Positions 1 to 6,785 of a stretch of 8,772 nucleotides of DNA are shown in pieces. A program made the translations under genes and the position numbers. The notes beneath the pieces are model-generated. The model was not told the origin of the DNA. It saw only the letters and a program-made list of their open reading frames with translations, and ran no database searches. The stretch's first letter is position 1; every line of letters starts with the position of its first letter. Origin of the DNA: JAZIHH01 sp036678685 (GTDB taxonomy: Bacteria; Bacillota; UBA4882; UBA10575); contig JAZIHH010000017.1 in the NCBI GenBank assembly GCA_036678685.1, positions 1 through 8,772 on the forward strand, in the 5' to 3' direction.

Positions 1-19
1 CCATTATACGGACTTAACT
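1..19. repeat. outer end of an IS256-family inverted repeat (left element, mostly outside window)
   Basis: The 19 bases CCATTATACGGACTTAACT are the exact reverse complement of 8382-8400, which is the outer end of the IS256-family element at the right edge. From base 20 onward the two places differ, so the element probably ends at or near base 19. The core AAGTCCGTATAAT read from the other strand agrees with my memory of the terminal repeat of IS256. The rest of this copy lies left of the window, so its orientation and completeness cannot be seen. Confidence 0.7.
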
Positions 20-213
20 CAACGTATTTGCACGCAAAATCAGGACCGATGGTTTGTTTATTGCCTGCTGGAAGGAATTAAAAAAATAATCCCGAAATTT
101 ATTGTCATAGTAAATATTTCCGGCACTTAACAAAAAAATTTCCTTGCTTAACACCACTATTAAAAACGGAGGGCAAAGAAAGGAGGGGTTTCAGCATTAA
201 AGGCGGGCCAATC

Positions 214-1416
214 TTGAGAATAATCATAACATTAATCATCGGCCCGGCCATGCTGGTTTTTTCGGGCTTGTTAATTGCTCCGGACAGGACCGCCGTTAAC
301 CTTCCTCTTTTCACCACCGTGCAAATTGCCGCCGTCGGGGATATAATGGTGCACAGTCCACAACTCCGCGCCCAATACCATCATGAAACAAGACGGTACG
401 ATTTTACCAACAATTTCCGGTTTGTCAAACCGTATCTTCTCCATGCCGATATCGCCCTGGCCAATCTGGAAACTACTTTTGGCGGGGACGCCCTGGGGTA
501 CTCGGGATATCCCCGGTTTAACACCCCGGACAGCCTGGCCGATGCTTTAAAAGACGCCGGCTTTGACATTATTGTCACAGCCAACAACCATACTGTTGAC
601 ACGGGGATGGGCGGGATGTTCCGGACCATCGATGTACTGCAAGATAGAGGCCTGCAGGTAATCGGGACCAAAAAGTCTCAAGAAAAAGAAAGTTTCCTGG
701 TGAAGGAGATCAACGGAATAAAAATCGGTTTTTCCGCCTTTACCTACGAAACACCCCGGGTTTCCGGGAAAAAAACCATAAACTGTATAGTTGTTCCCCC
801 GGAATACGAGGATCTGATCGACAGTTTTTCCTATCAAAACCTGAAGGAGGAAATGTTAAAGGTCAAGGAGCGCATTGAAGTCATGCGGGAGAGGGGAGCG
901 GAGTTCATCGTCCTTTATCTGCATTGGGGTGACGAGTACCAAAGGCAACCGAATACCACACAGAGGAAAATCGCCGGCCTGCTGGCCGATTACGGGGCAA
1001 ACCTTATTTTGGGGAGTCATCCCCATGTTTTGCAACCCATGGAATTTATCCGGTCCCAAAATGGCAACCATGCCGCTTTGGTCGTCTTCTCCCTGGGCAA
1101 CTTTATTTCCAACCAAAGAGCGGAATTTTCGGCTACGGCATACACGGAGGACGGTGCCATTGTTTATGTGGAAATTAAAAAGGACTTACAAACAGGCGAT
1201 GTTTTTCCCGGCAAAATCTCTTATGTACCCACCTGGGTCCACAAGTATTGGGAAAAAAACCGCCTGGTCTTTGAAATCCTGCCTTTGGACGACGCCCTGG
1301 CCAATCCGGAAGCCTACAACTTGAACTCGGAAGCAAATATACGGCGGGCCGCCGATTCGAAGAATAACACAGCCGGCCTTTTTAAGAACTCACCTGCCGG
1401 TCCCCTTGGCCGGTGA
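214..1416 (+). CDS. CapA family protein (PGA_cap metallophosphatase-like domain)
   Basis: This 400-residue protein has the CapA/PGA_cap fold, a calcineurin-like metallophosphatase relative known from poly-gamma-glutamate capsule synthesis but also common as a stand-alone protein. Visible motifs are VGDIMVH (residues 41-47, D43 and H47), NLE (84-86), ANNH (123-126), LHWGD (236-240), GSHPH (267-271) and SLGNF (293-297). They carry the expected metal-ligand Asp, Asn and His residues in the right order. The N-terminus is a basic residue followed by a hydrophobic stretch (about 3-22), so it is probably a signal peptide or membrane anchor that places the domain outside the membrane. The TTG at 214 is the first usual start codon, but the strong AAAGGAGG (179-186) lies 27 bases before it and 9 bases before an in-frame ATT at 196, so the true start is uncertain. 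No capB, capC or capE neighbours are seen, so a capsule role is not supported and the substrate is unknown. Confidence 0.88.
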   Translation: MRIIITLIIGPAMLVFSGLLIAPDRTAVNLPLFTTVQIAAVGDIMVHSPQLRAQYHHETRRYDFTNNFRFVKPYLLHADIALANLETTFGGDALGYSGYPRFNTPDSLADALKDAGFDIIVTANNHTVDTGMGGMFRTIDVLQDRGLQVIGTKKSQEKESFLVKEINGIKIGFSAFTYETPRVSGKKTINCIVVPPEYEDLIDSFSYQNLKEEMLKVKERIEVMRERGAEFIVLYLHWGDEYQRQPNTTQRKIAGLLADYGANLILGSHPHVLQPMEFIRSQNGNHAALVVFSLGNFISNQRAEFSATAYTEDGAIVYVEIKKDLQTGDVFPGKISYVPTWVHKYWEKNRLVFEILPLDDALANPEAYNLNSEANIRRAADSKNNTAGLFKNSPAGPLGR

Positions 1417-1438
1417 CCCTTTGACAGGTGAGTTTTAC
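1387..1438 (+). terminator. Rho-independent terminator overlapping the end of the capA-like gene
   Basis: A perfect 10-bp stem, AACTCACCTG (1387-1396) with CAGGTGAGTT (1425-1434), encloses a second CCGG/CCGG hairpin (1397-1400 with 1410-1413). A short T run follows, GTTTTA (1432-1437). The stop codon TGA (1414-1416) lies inside the loop, so the hairpin begins within the coding sequence. The T run is short, so efficiency may be moderate. The stem is also symmetrical for the convergent gene on the other strand, but no T run follows it there. Confidence 0.6.
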
Positions 1439-1490
1439 CGCCAACAGTCCCAACGGCCTAAACCCGTTCTCAACTACTTGTACTAACCAC

Positions 1491-1919
1491 TTACTTTTGG
1501 TTCATCCCGGTGTAGATTAAAATTGCGTCCCGGAAAAACTTTGCCAAACCGGGTTGTTCCCGATCGTAGTAAGCGGTAAACCGCTCGTCGTCAACATACA
1601 TTTGCGCCAGGCCGGCATGGGCTTCTTTACTGTACTTGTCCCAGGTATAGCCCAGCCACTGCCGGTGCAGGTCCGCTGCTTTCTGCGCCAACCCGCCGGC
1701 CGGGTCGCCGCTGGCAAACGCTTCTTTAATGGTTGCCATAATTTGGGCGCCCAATCTCTCAAACTCAGCGTATTCCTCCTGCGACATCTTCATAATTTTT
1801 TGGTTTGACTTATCCACCGCTTCATCCCCATATTTCGCCCGGGCTTCCCTCCCGTATTTTGCTTCGTTCTCCTCAATCATCCTGCGCTTAAAGCCGGCAA
1901 ACTTTTCTTGGTCCGTCAT
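1491..1919 (-). CDS. possible separate TipAS-like protein from an internal start inside the MerR gene
   Basis: Within the regulator gene, after the frameshift, an ATG at 1919 is preceded by AAAGGGGA about 7 bases upstream and opens a 142-residue frame starting MTDQEKF. It contains the whole TipAS domain without the DNA-binding part. In Streptomyces the tipA gene is known to make both TipAL (253 residues) and TipAS (144 residues) from an internal start. The near-equal length and the usable ribosome binding site make the same arrangement plausible here. It would also mean that the ligand-binding half can be made even if the frameshift is real. No protein evidence is available. Confidence 0.4.
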   Translation of the reverse strand: MTDQEKFAGFKRRMIEENEAKYGREARAKYGDEAVDKSNQKIMKMSQEEYAEFERLGAQIMATIKEAFASGDPAGGLAQKAADLHRQWLGYTWDKYSKEAHAGLAQMYVDDERFTAYYDREQPGLAKFFRDAILIYTGMNQK

Positions 1920-2260
1920 TTTCGTTTCCCCTTTCATGGCCGCTATCGTTTTTTCAACATTGGCGAGGAGCAAATCCAGCTGCGCCCGCCGGGCCAGTAA
2001 TTATTTTCCCGGTGTTCCCGCAGCGCCCGTTCCCGGTCAAAACCGGGAGAATTAAGGATCTCCTTGATTTTTTTCAGGCTCACCCCCAATTCCCGGTAAA
2101 AAAGGATCTGTTGCAGCCGGTCAACTTCGGCCGGACCGTAAATCCGGTACCCGGAAGGGTTGAGCTTGGCCGGCTTGAGCAGCCCGATCTGATCGTAATA
2201 CCTGATCGTTCTGGCGCTCACTCTGGCCAGTTCTCCCAGTTCATGCACGGTATAATCCAT
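1491..2260 (-). CDS. MerR family transcriptional regulator with TipAS effector-binding domain (one-base frameshift in this sequence)
   Basis: This is a TipA/Mta-type activator: an N-terminal MerR winged helix-turn-helix and dimerisation helix joined to a C-terminal TipAS domain that senses drugs or other ligands. Residues 3-28 hold the HTH (ELARVSARTIRYYDQIGLL), followed by NPSGYRIY and the wing. The C-terminal part has the TipAS pattern YVDDERFTAYYD then QPGLAKFFRDAI. The reading frame breaks at about 1998-2008: the first frame reads HREN then noise, and the -1 frame resumes with LLARRAQLDLLLANVEKT. Restoring one base gives about 256 residues, near the 253 of Streptomyces TipAL. ATG 2260 is chosen because GGGGAGG (2274-2268) sits 7 bases before it, and an upstream ATG at 2284 overlaps the -10 box. 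The TipAS part has no cysteine, so it cannot bond thiopeptides covalently as TipA does; the inducer is unknown. Whether the frameshift is real or a sequencing error is unresolved. Confidence 0.85.
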
Positions 2261-2282
2261 GATTTCGCCTCCCCGCAGGTTC

Positions 2283-2313
2283 ATTTTACACCTTTACGCA
2301 GCGTCAATGTCAA
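2283..2313 (-). promoter_or_regulatory. MerR-type promoter of the TipA-like regulator (19-bp spacer)
   Basis: On the minus strand, TTGACA (2313-2308) is separated by exactly 19 bases from TAAAAT (2288-2283). Long 19-bp spacers are the hallmark of promoters opened by MerR-family activators. The spacer holds an imperfect dyad with ACGC-T-GCGT at its core, extended by TT and AA arms, which may be the operator, although its centre is about two bases off the spacer centre. Transcription should begin near 2276, leaving a leader of only about 16 bases that contains the GGGGAGG site. Autoregulation by the encoded protein is inferred. Confidence 0.6.
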
Positions 2314-2357
2314 GAAAGAATTAAAGGGAAAAAGCACTGCCCGGCGGGGAATGGAAC

Positions 2358-3296
2358 TCAGGATTCCTCAGGACTGGGATCAACGTGTACTACCACCCCG
2401 GCCTGCAGGGAGGCGGCCAGTTTCTTTTCCACCTCGTCCGCCACCCGGTGGGCGGTTACCAGGTCAAAAGAGCCAGGCACCTCGATATGGAGGGAAATCT
2501 CCCGGTGCGGTCCGTAATCATGGACACGAATATCATGTACCTCTTTGACTCCTTCAACATCTACGGCCTGAAAGCGGATATGATCCAGCATCTCCTGGGA
2601 CGGCGAAACCCCCAACAACTTGTCGCCGGAAGACAAAGTCAACTTCCAGCCGGTATAGATAATCAGCCCGGCGACGACTGTCCCGAGAAGAGGATCCAAC
2701 CATTGCCATCCCCTCCCTACTCCCACATTACCCAAGACCACCAGAAGAGAGGCAACGGCGTCATTCCGGTGGTGCCAACCGTCGGCAATTAAAGCCGGCG
2801 CATCAATCTTCTTCCCGAGATAAAAAGCGAACCTGGCCATCCACTCCTTAAACACAAAGGAAAAAGACAAAACGGCAAGCACCCACCAGCCTCCTCCCAC
2901 CTCCCGGGGGACAAAAAACCTCTTCACGGAAGAAACAACCAATTCCAACCCCGTCATCAGCAACAAAACGGCAATGGCCAGGGTGACTATGGTTTCCATT
3001 CTGCCGTGCCCGTGGGGATGCTTACGATCCGGCGCTTTACTGCCGATCTTGAAACCCACCCAAACCATTGCCGAAGATAACAGGTCGGAAAAAGTATGAA
3101 AGGCATCGGCAATCACGGAAATACTACCTATATAGAGCCCCACGGAAAGTTTTAAAAGAAAAAGAACTATATTACCGACGATACTCGCTCCGGCTTCCAA
3201 CAAACCGTAAAGGGTCCGGTCCTGTTCCTTCGCCGTTGTTTTCGCAATAATGAATTTCCTTTCCAACCAGCGGGTAAAAAAATCCGCCACGCTCAT
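2358..3296 (-). CDS. cation diffusion facilitator (CDF) family metal exporter
   Basis: This 312-residue membrane protein exports divalent metal ions such as Zn, Co or Ni from the cytoplasm in exchange for protons. It has six predicted membrane helices with the CDF metal site intact: H67-x-x-x-D71 in ADAFHTFSD (helix 2) and H175-x-x-x-D179 in GWHHRND (helix 5). This HD-HD set is typical of Zn/Co-type members, not the manganese DxxxD type. A His-rich RKHPHGHGRME loop (91-101) follows helix 2, and a C-terminal ferredoxin-like dimerisation domain (about 245-312, HDIRVHDYGPHREISLHIEVP) is complete. The AAGGAG site (3305-3300) is only 3 bases from ATG 3296 but 9 bases from an in-frame GTG at 3290, so GTG 3290 (310 residues) may be the real start. 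The leader carries a NiCo-type riboswitch candidate, which points to Co/Ni export. No clear terminator follows, and the MerR gene downstream has its own promoter. Confidence 0.93.
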   Translation of the reverse strand: MSVADFFTRWLERKFIIAKTTAKEQDRTLYGLLEAGASIVGNIVLFLLKLSVGLYIGSISVIADAFHTFSDLLSSAMVWVGFKIGSKAPDRKHPHGHGRMETIVTLAIAVLLLMTGLELVVSSVKRFFVPREVGGGWWVLAVLSFSFVFKEWMARFAFYLGKKIDAPALIADGWHHRNDAVASLLVVLGNVGVGRGWQWLDPLLGTVVAGLIIYTGWKLTLSSGDKLLGVSPSQEMLDHIRFQAVDVEGVKEVHDIRVHDYGPHREISLHIEVPGSFDLVTAHRVADEVEKKLAASLQAGVVVHVDPSPEES

Positions 3297-3321
3297 CTGC
3301 TCCTTTCACGGCCCGGATTTT

Positions 3322-3355
3322 AAAAAAACCTGTGGGACCTACAGCGTCCCACAGG
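3322..3355 (-). terminator. terminator in the leader of the CDF gene (riboswitch expression platform)
   Basis: Read on the minus strand, CCTGTGGGAC (3355-3346) pairs perfectly over 10 bp with GTCCCACAGG (3338-3329) around a 7-base loop, and seven T follow (3328-3322). It is a textbook intrinsic terminator placed before the CDF ribosome binding site (3305-3300), so it must be prevented for the exporter to be made. Its 5' arm is the same CCTGTGGGAC that closes the aptamer-like fold upstream, so the two structures exclude each other. Confidence 0.85.
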
Positions 3356-3405
3356 CCATGTTGACCTGCTGCCCCGCAAGGGGCCCGGTTTAAAACCTGA
3401 TCGCT
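3343..3405 (-). ncRNA. candidate NiCo (czcD) cobalt/nickel riboswitch aptamer
   Basis: The 63 bases read from 3405 down to 3343 fold as a four-way junction of the NiCo class. P1 is AGCG (3405-3402) with CGCT (3346-3343). Then come AUCAGG, a minimal P2 (GGUU/AACC), CCGGG, P3 CCCC-UUGC-GGGG, CAG, P4 CAGG/CCUG, and UGGGA before the P1 3' strand. From memory, the structurally solved NiCo riboswitch shows AGCAGG, CCGGG, CAACAG and CUGUGGGA in the same order. NiCo riboswitches are known upstream of CDF exporters in Firmicutes, which matches the gene downstream. Metal binding would hold CCUGUGGGAC in the aptamer and stop the overlapping terminator, turning the exporter on. Weak points are the very short P2 and P1, and U in place of G in AGCAGG. 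Confidence 0.68.
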
Positions 3406-3453
3406 TTAAAAGTATTCTTTTCTTGCTCCGGCCGGGTTAACCGCGGTAAGTCT

Positions 3454-3472
3454 ATTATATTCAATTATACCA
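3454..3472 (-). promoter_or_regulatory. extended -10 promoter for the CDF exporter leader
   Basis: On the minus strand TGGTATAAT (3472-3464) is an extended -10 (TGn-TATAAT), which can work without a good -35; none is obvious upstream. A second TATAAT follows at 3459-3454. Transcription from the first would start near 3457 and give a leader of about 160 bases that contains the riboswitch and terminator. It lies just downstream of the terminator of the sulfatase operon, so the CDF gene is a separate unit. Confidence 0.55.
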
Positions 3473-3492
3473 CACTTTTGTGCCTGTAGCTT

Positions 3493-3527
3493 AATAAAAA
3501 ACCGGCCAGGTTCTTGCTGGCCGGTTT
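3493..3527 (-). terminator. Rho-independent terminator of the sulfatase operon
   Basis: On the minus strand AAACCGGCCAG (3527-3517) pairs over 11 bp with CTGGCCGGTTT (3509-3499) around a 7-base loop. The T run continues as TTTTTATT (3500-3493). It stands 33 bases after the sulfatase stop codon and closes the minus-strand sugar operon. Confidence 0.9.
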
Positions 3528-3560
3528 AAAATAAGCAAGGGGGGAAAGGGATCCGGCAAC

Positions 3561-4958
3561 TCAGCCTTTTATCGCCGGCAAAATCTGCGGAATCTCTTCT
3601 CCGGCTTCTTTCATCTTCGCAAGCAGCCTGCTTCGTAGTTCGGCTCTTACCTTTTCGTATTTTGGATCGGAAACCAGATTATGTTTTTCATAGGGATCAT
3701 TTTTTACATCATATAAAAACTGCTCCACATATACCCGGCTATCCATGTGAAGCCAGGGATTTTTATCGGGCGCATATACAGAATAGCACCAGTCTTTGGT
3801 ACGGATCGCTCGACCGACCTGTGATTCGCTAATTTGAATGAAAACCTCATCCTTCCATTCCGGCGCTTCCCCGGCAACCAGTCTTTTTAACGACGACCCT
3901 TTAAAGGTATGCGGTACCGGGATACCGGCAATATCAAGAAAAGTAGCCGGGAGATCGATGAGACTAACCATATTGTCAATTCTCTTTCCGCCGGTAAAAC
4001 CAGGACCGTATATGACAAGAGGAATATGGGTACAAGCCGCATGACAAGATCGTTTATAATCATCATAACTGTCACCCTGCAATCCCCGGTTCCTGGTACG
4101 GAAATGCGAGCCGTGGTCGCTGGAAAAAATAATGACAGTCTTATCCTCAATACCGCATTCTTTCAATTTATTTCTAATCCGGCCGAGATTATAATCCAAA
4201 CTGTTTACACAGCCAAGATAGTCCGGATAGTTTTCGCGCCAATCCCCCTCTTCCCCCTCAAGATCACCGGGCACCACAAAATCGGCGAATTTTTCCTTGG
4301 AACCTATAGGCCCTTCGTAACGGTTACGGTCATTTTGGTGATGGGGTTCCAGATAAGAAAGGAATAAAAAGAACGGTTGCTCCTCCCCACTCCACCTTTC
4401 AATCACTTCCAAAGCCCAGTCTGTCTGAACATCAACCCGGTACCGGCCTGGGGGAAACTTTTTAACTTGATTATCTTTATCAAACATATGACCGCCATAG
4501 GCATGAGAAGTAAATTCAAGCAAATCAGAAGCTATCCATTCATCTTTCCAACCCCCGCGAAACATAACCGGAACAGGTTTTGTTCTGAAGTCGTAAGAAA
4601 CCACCCCTTCCGGTTTATACTTGTCGGAAAAAGGAGAATAATTTGAAGCAAGGTGCCATTTACCAATATAACCCACCTTGTAACCATGCTCGGTAAAATG
4701 ATGGGCTATGGTCTTCTCATCCACGGGCAGTCCTATATCATTGCGAAAACATCCGGTTTCCGTCGCATATTTACCCGTTTGCAGGCAAGCTCTAGCCGGT
4801 CCGCATACCGGTTGACAAGTAAAGGCGTTATTAAAAATTACACCCTCTTGGGCCATCTTATCGATATTGGGGGTTACGGGCAGTGGTTGACCGTAACAAC
4901 CGCAAGTATCCCATCTTTGTTGGTCCGTAAAAAAGAATATAATGTTCGGTCTCTTCAT
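3561..4958 (-). CDS. Cys-type sulfatase (alkaline phosphatase superfamily)
   Basis: This 465-residue enzyme belongs to the type I sulfatases, which hydrolyse sulfate esters using a formylglycine made from a cysteine. The signature C52-G-P-A-R56 is followed by ACLQTGKY. Metal and active-site residues are recognisable: D12-Q13 (FFTDQQ), K100 and H102 (GKWHL), H206 (EPHH) and D281-H282 (SSDHGSH). The N-terminus MKRPNIIFFFTDQQ starts directly with the first strand of the fold, so there is no signal peptide and the enzyme should act in the cytoplasm. Activity would need a maturase such as an anaerobic radical-SAM sulfatase maturase, which is not in the window. ATG 4958 has GGAGG about 10 bases upstream and lies 16 bases after the transketolase C-subunit stop, so it is the last gene of that operon. 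Phosphonate monoester hydrolases share the CGPAR motif and cannot be excluded; the natural substrate is unknown. Confidence 0.9.
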   Translation of the reverse strand: MKRPNIIFFFTDQQRWDTCGCYGQPLPVTPNIDKMAQEGVIFNNAFTCQPVCGPARACLQTGKYATETGCFRNDIGLPVDEKTIAHHFTEHGYKVGYIGKWHLASNYSPFSDKYKPEGVVSYDFRTKPVPVMFRGGWKDEWIASDLLEFTSHAYGGHMFDKDNQVKKFPPGRYRVDVQTDWALEVIERWSGEEQPFFLFLSYLEPHHQNDRNRYEGPIGSKEKFADFVVPGDLEGEEGDWRENYPDYLGCVNSLDYNLGRIRNKLKECGIEDKTVIIFSSDHGSHFRTRNRGLQGDSYDDYKRSCHAACTHIPLVIYGPGFTGGKRIDNMVSLIDLPATFLDIAGIPVPHTFKGSSLKRLVAGEAPEWKDEVFIQISESQVGRAIRTKDWCYSVYAPDKNPWLHMDSRVYVEQFLYDVKNDPYEKHNLVSDPKYEKVRAELRSRLLAKMKEAGEEIPQILPAIKG

Positions 4959-4974
4959 AACTGGTCTGCCTCCG

Positions 4975-5933
4975 TTATTTCAATGGTACCGTTTTTCTTT
5001 TTCTCGCCAATACCTTTAATGCGGCTTTATAAATATCTTCTTTGGACAGGCCGTATTTTTTCAGCAAATCATGGTAGCTTCTTAACGACTCACCAAACGA
5101 GTCTCTAATTCCTACTATTTCTAAAGGTACCGGATTGTTTGTCGCCAAAATTTCTGCTATTGCCCCTCCTAAACCACCGTAAACACTATGTTCTTCAACA
5201 CTTACTATGGCTCCGGTCTCCCTGGCCGCCGCCAGGATGGCCTCTTTGTCAATCGGCTTAATCGTATGCATATTTAAGATACGGGCTGAGATATTCTCTT
5301 TTTGCAATTTCTCCGCCGCCTCAATTACTTCAGAAATTATTGTTCCAGTTGAGATGATGGTTAAATCACACCCGTCTTGGATCATATTTGCTTTGCCCAA
5401 TTTAAAGGGGGTGTCTATGCCGGTAAGATCAGGAACGGGTTCCCGGCAAAGTCTCATGTAGACAGGGCCGAAATATTCGGCTGCCGCTTTTACTGCTTTT
5501 TTCGTCTCCAAATAATCACAAGGCGCAACCACAGTCATATTGGGCGTTGCTCTCATAATTGCCAAATCGGATACATCTTGATGGGTAGCGCCATCACCGG
5601 GATTGGATAATCCGGCGTTGGTCCCGCAAAGTTTAACATTAAGAGCCGGATACGCTATGCTTTGTCTAACCTGGTCGCCTGCTCTTAACGTAATAAAAAC
5701 ACTAAAAGTGCTGGCAAACGGAATCATATTCCCAGCGGCGAACCACCGGCCATTGATATCATGTTGGCCTCGGCTATTCCCACATTAAAAAACCGGTCAG
5801 GGAATTCTTGTGCAAAAAAAGCTGTTTGGGTAGAACATGATAAATCCGCATCCAGCACGACAATACTTTCATTTTCTCTTCCCAATTCAACCAAAGCCTC
5901 TCCGTATGCTACCCGTTGACTTATTTTAATCAT
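4975..5933 (-). CDS. transketolase C-terminal subunit (split transketolase; one-base frameshift in this sequence)
   Basis: This is the second half of a two-gene, thiamine-diphosphate-dependent transketolase: the pyrimidine-binding domain plus the C-terminal transketolase domain. The start is ATG 5933 (MIKISQRVAYGEAL), overlapping the last 8 bases of the N-subunit gene (ATGATTAA), which implies translational coupling. E55 in NVGIAEANM is the conserved glutamate that activates the cofactor. The frame breaks at about 5740-5743: the first frame reads MAGGSPLGI then stop, while the -1 frame continues AAGNMIPFASTFSVF, as intact homologues do. One base restored gives about 319 residues, a usual length. 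Downstream sequence includes GTNAGLSNPGDGATHQ, the PVYMRLCREPVP strand and an SVEEHSVYGGLGGAIAE segment typical of the family. It acts with the N subunit on a ketose phosphate; the precise sugar cannot be told. Confidence 0.88.
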
Positions 5934-6764
5934 TATGATCACCTGCCATCTGCTTCTTCGCCATCTGGTACTCTTCTTCCGTCGGACACTTGCCATGCCA
6001 TGAGGCGTTATTTTCCATAAAATCAATACCCTTTCCCTTGATCGTATGGGCAATAATTATGCTGGGCCCTTTCTTGAAATTTTTAGCTTCTATAATCGCC
6101 GCATCCAGTTCCAAGATATTATGCCCGTCAACTTCCAAGACATTCCAATTAAAGGCTTCCCATTTGTCCTTAAGCTTCTCCAAAGGCATTACCTCTTCGG
6201 TAGGACCATCAATTTGCAACCTGTTCCGGTCACAGATGGCAATTAAATTTGAAACTTTATACTTGGCGCCACAAAAGGCCGCTTCCCAAACTTGACCTTC
6301 ATTTAACTCTCCATCACCCATCAGGACGTATACATAATAGTTGAGCGAGGATAATCTTCCTGCCAAAGCCAGTCCTAGACCACAAGATAATCCTTGTCCC
6401 AACGAACCGGTACTCATATCAACGCCCGGGGTTTTTTCATATCAGGATGGCCCTGTAAAATTGAATCAATTTCCCGCAAACGGGATAATTCTTTTGTGGG
6501 AAAGTATCCCAAATCGGCGAGGATGGCATATAATAAAGGGGCACAATGACCTTTGGATGCTATAAATCTATCTCTTGATTTCAAGTCAGGCTTTTGGGGG
6601 TCAATATGCATATGATGATAATAAAGTACCGTTAAAATTTCCACAGCTGACAAAGATCCTCCCAAATATCCCGAGGAAGCATTATATACCATATCAAGGA
6701 TCCATTGTCTTAATTTTCTTGCTTTCTCAGTAAGAGCTTGTGCTTTTTCCGGTGTAAGGTACAT
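5926..6764 (-). CDS. transketolase N-terminal subunit (split transketolase; one-base frameshift in this sequence)
   Basis: This is the pyrophosphate-binding half of a split transketolase. The thiamine-diphosphate motif is clear: GDG (restored residues 150-152) followed by E153, E156, G157 and, about 28 residues on, N181 in DRNRLQIDG. Other family blocks are IASKGHCAPLLYA, ILQGHPDMKK and STGSLGQGLS. Start ATG 6764 follows AAGGAGG by 6 bases, 21 bases after the permease stop. The frame breaks in a run of six A (minus strand, plus coordinates 6432-6437): as written the protein ends PRALI, but a -1 shift there gives KKTPGVDMSTGSLGQG, exactly the family sequence. Restored length is about 279 residues. 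The SGHPGG block reads SGYLGG, so Y33 stands where transketolases usually have a catalytic-site histidine. Its neighbours suggest a role in an imported-sugar pathway rather than the housekeeping pentose phosphate pathway. Confidence 0.88.
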
Positions 6765-6785
6765 ATTTAACCTCCTTAAATGCCA

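Noticed and set aside
2..130. A 42-codon open frame at the left edge (ending TAA 128-130) that could be the tail of an upstream gene.
   Set aside because: Its first codons lie in the IS inverted repeat, I do not recognise the sequence, and it runs into AT-rich DNA before capA. It may be a remnant but cannot be supported.
875..1324. 149-codon open frame on the + strand inside the CapA-like gene.
   Set aside because: It overlaps a gene with clear family motifs, in another frame, and its composition (many W, P, S, T) is that of a shadow frame.
1991..2010. Programmed -1 frameshift in the MerR gene to control TipAS output.
   Set aside because: The -1 frame has a TAA just before the resumption point, no slippery heptamer in phase is present, and the same kind of break occurs in three other genes.
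3322..3480. CDF leader as a T-box or a yybP-ykoY manganese riboswitch.
   Set aside because: No T-box sequence or specifier loop is seen, and the yybP-ykoY core is not found. The CDF site is HD-HD rather than manganese type, and the NiCo core blocks match better.
3561..6764. Sulfoquinovose breakdown by the sulfo-transketolase route.
   Set aside because: A sulfatase cleaves sulfate esters, not the carbon-sulfur bond of sulfoquinovose, and none of the other genes of that route are in the window.
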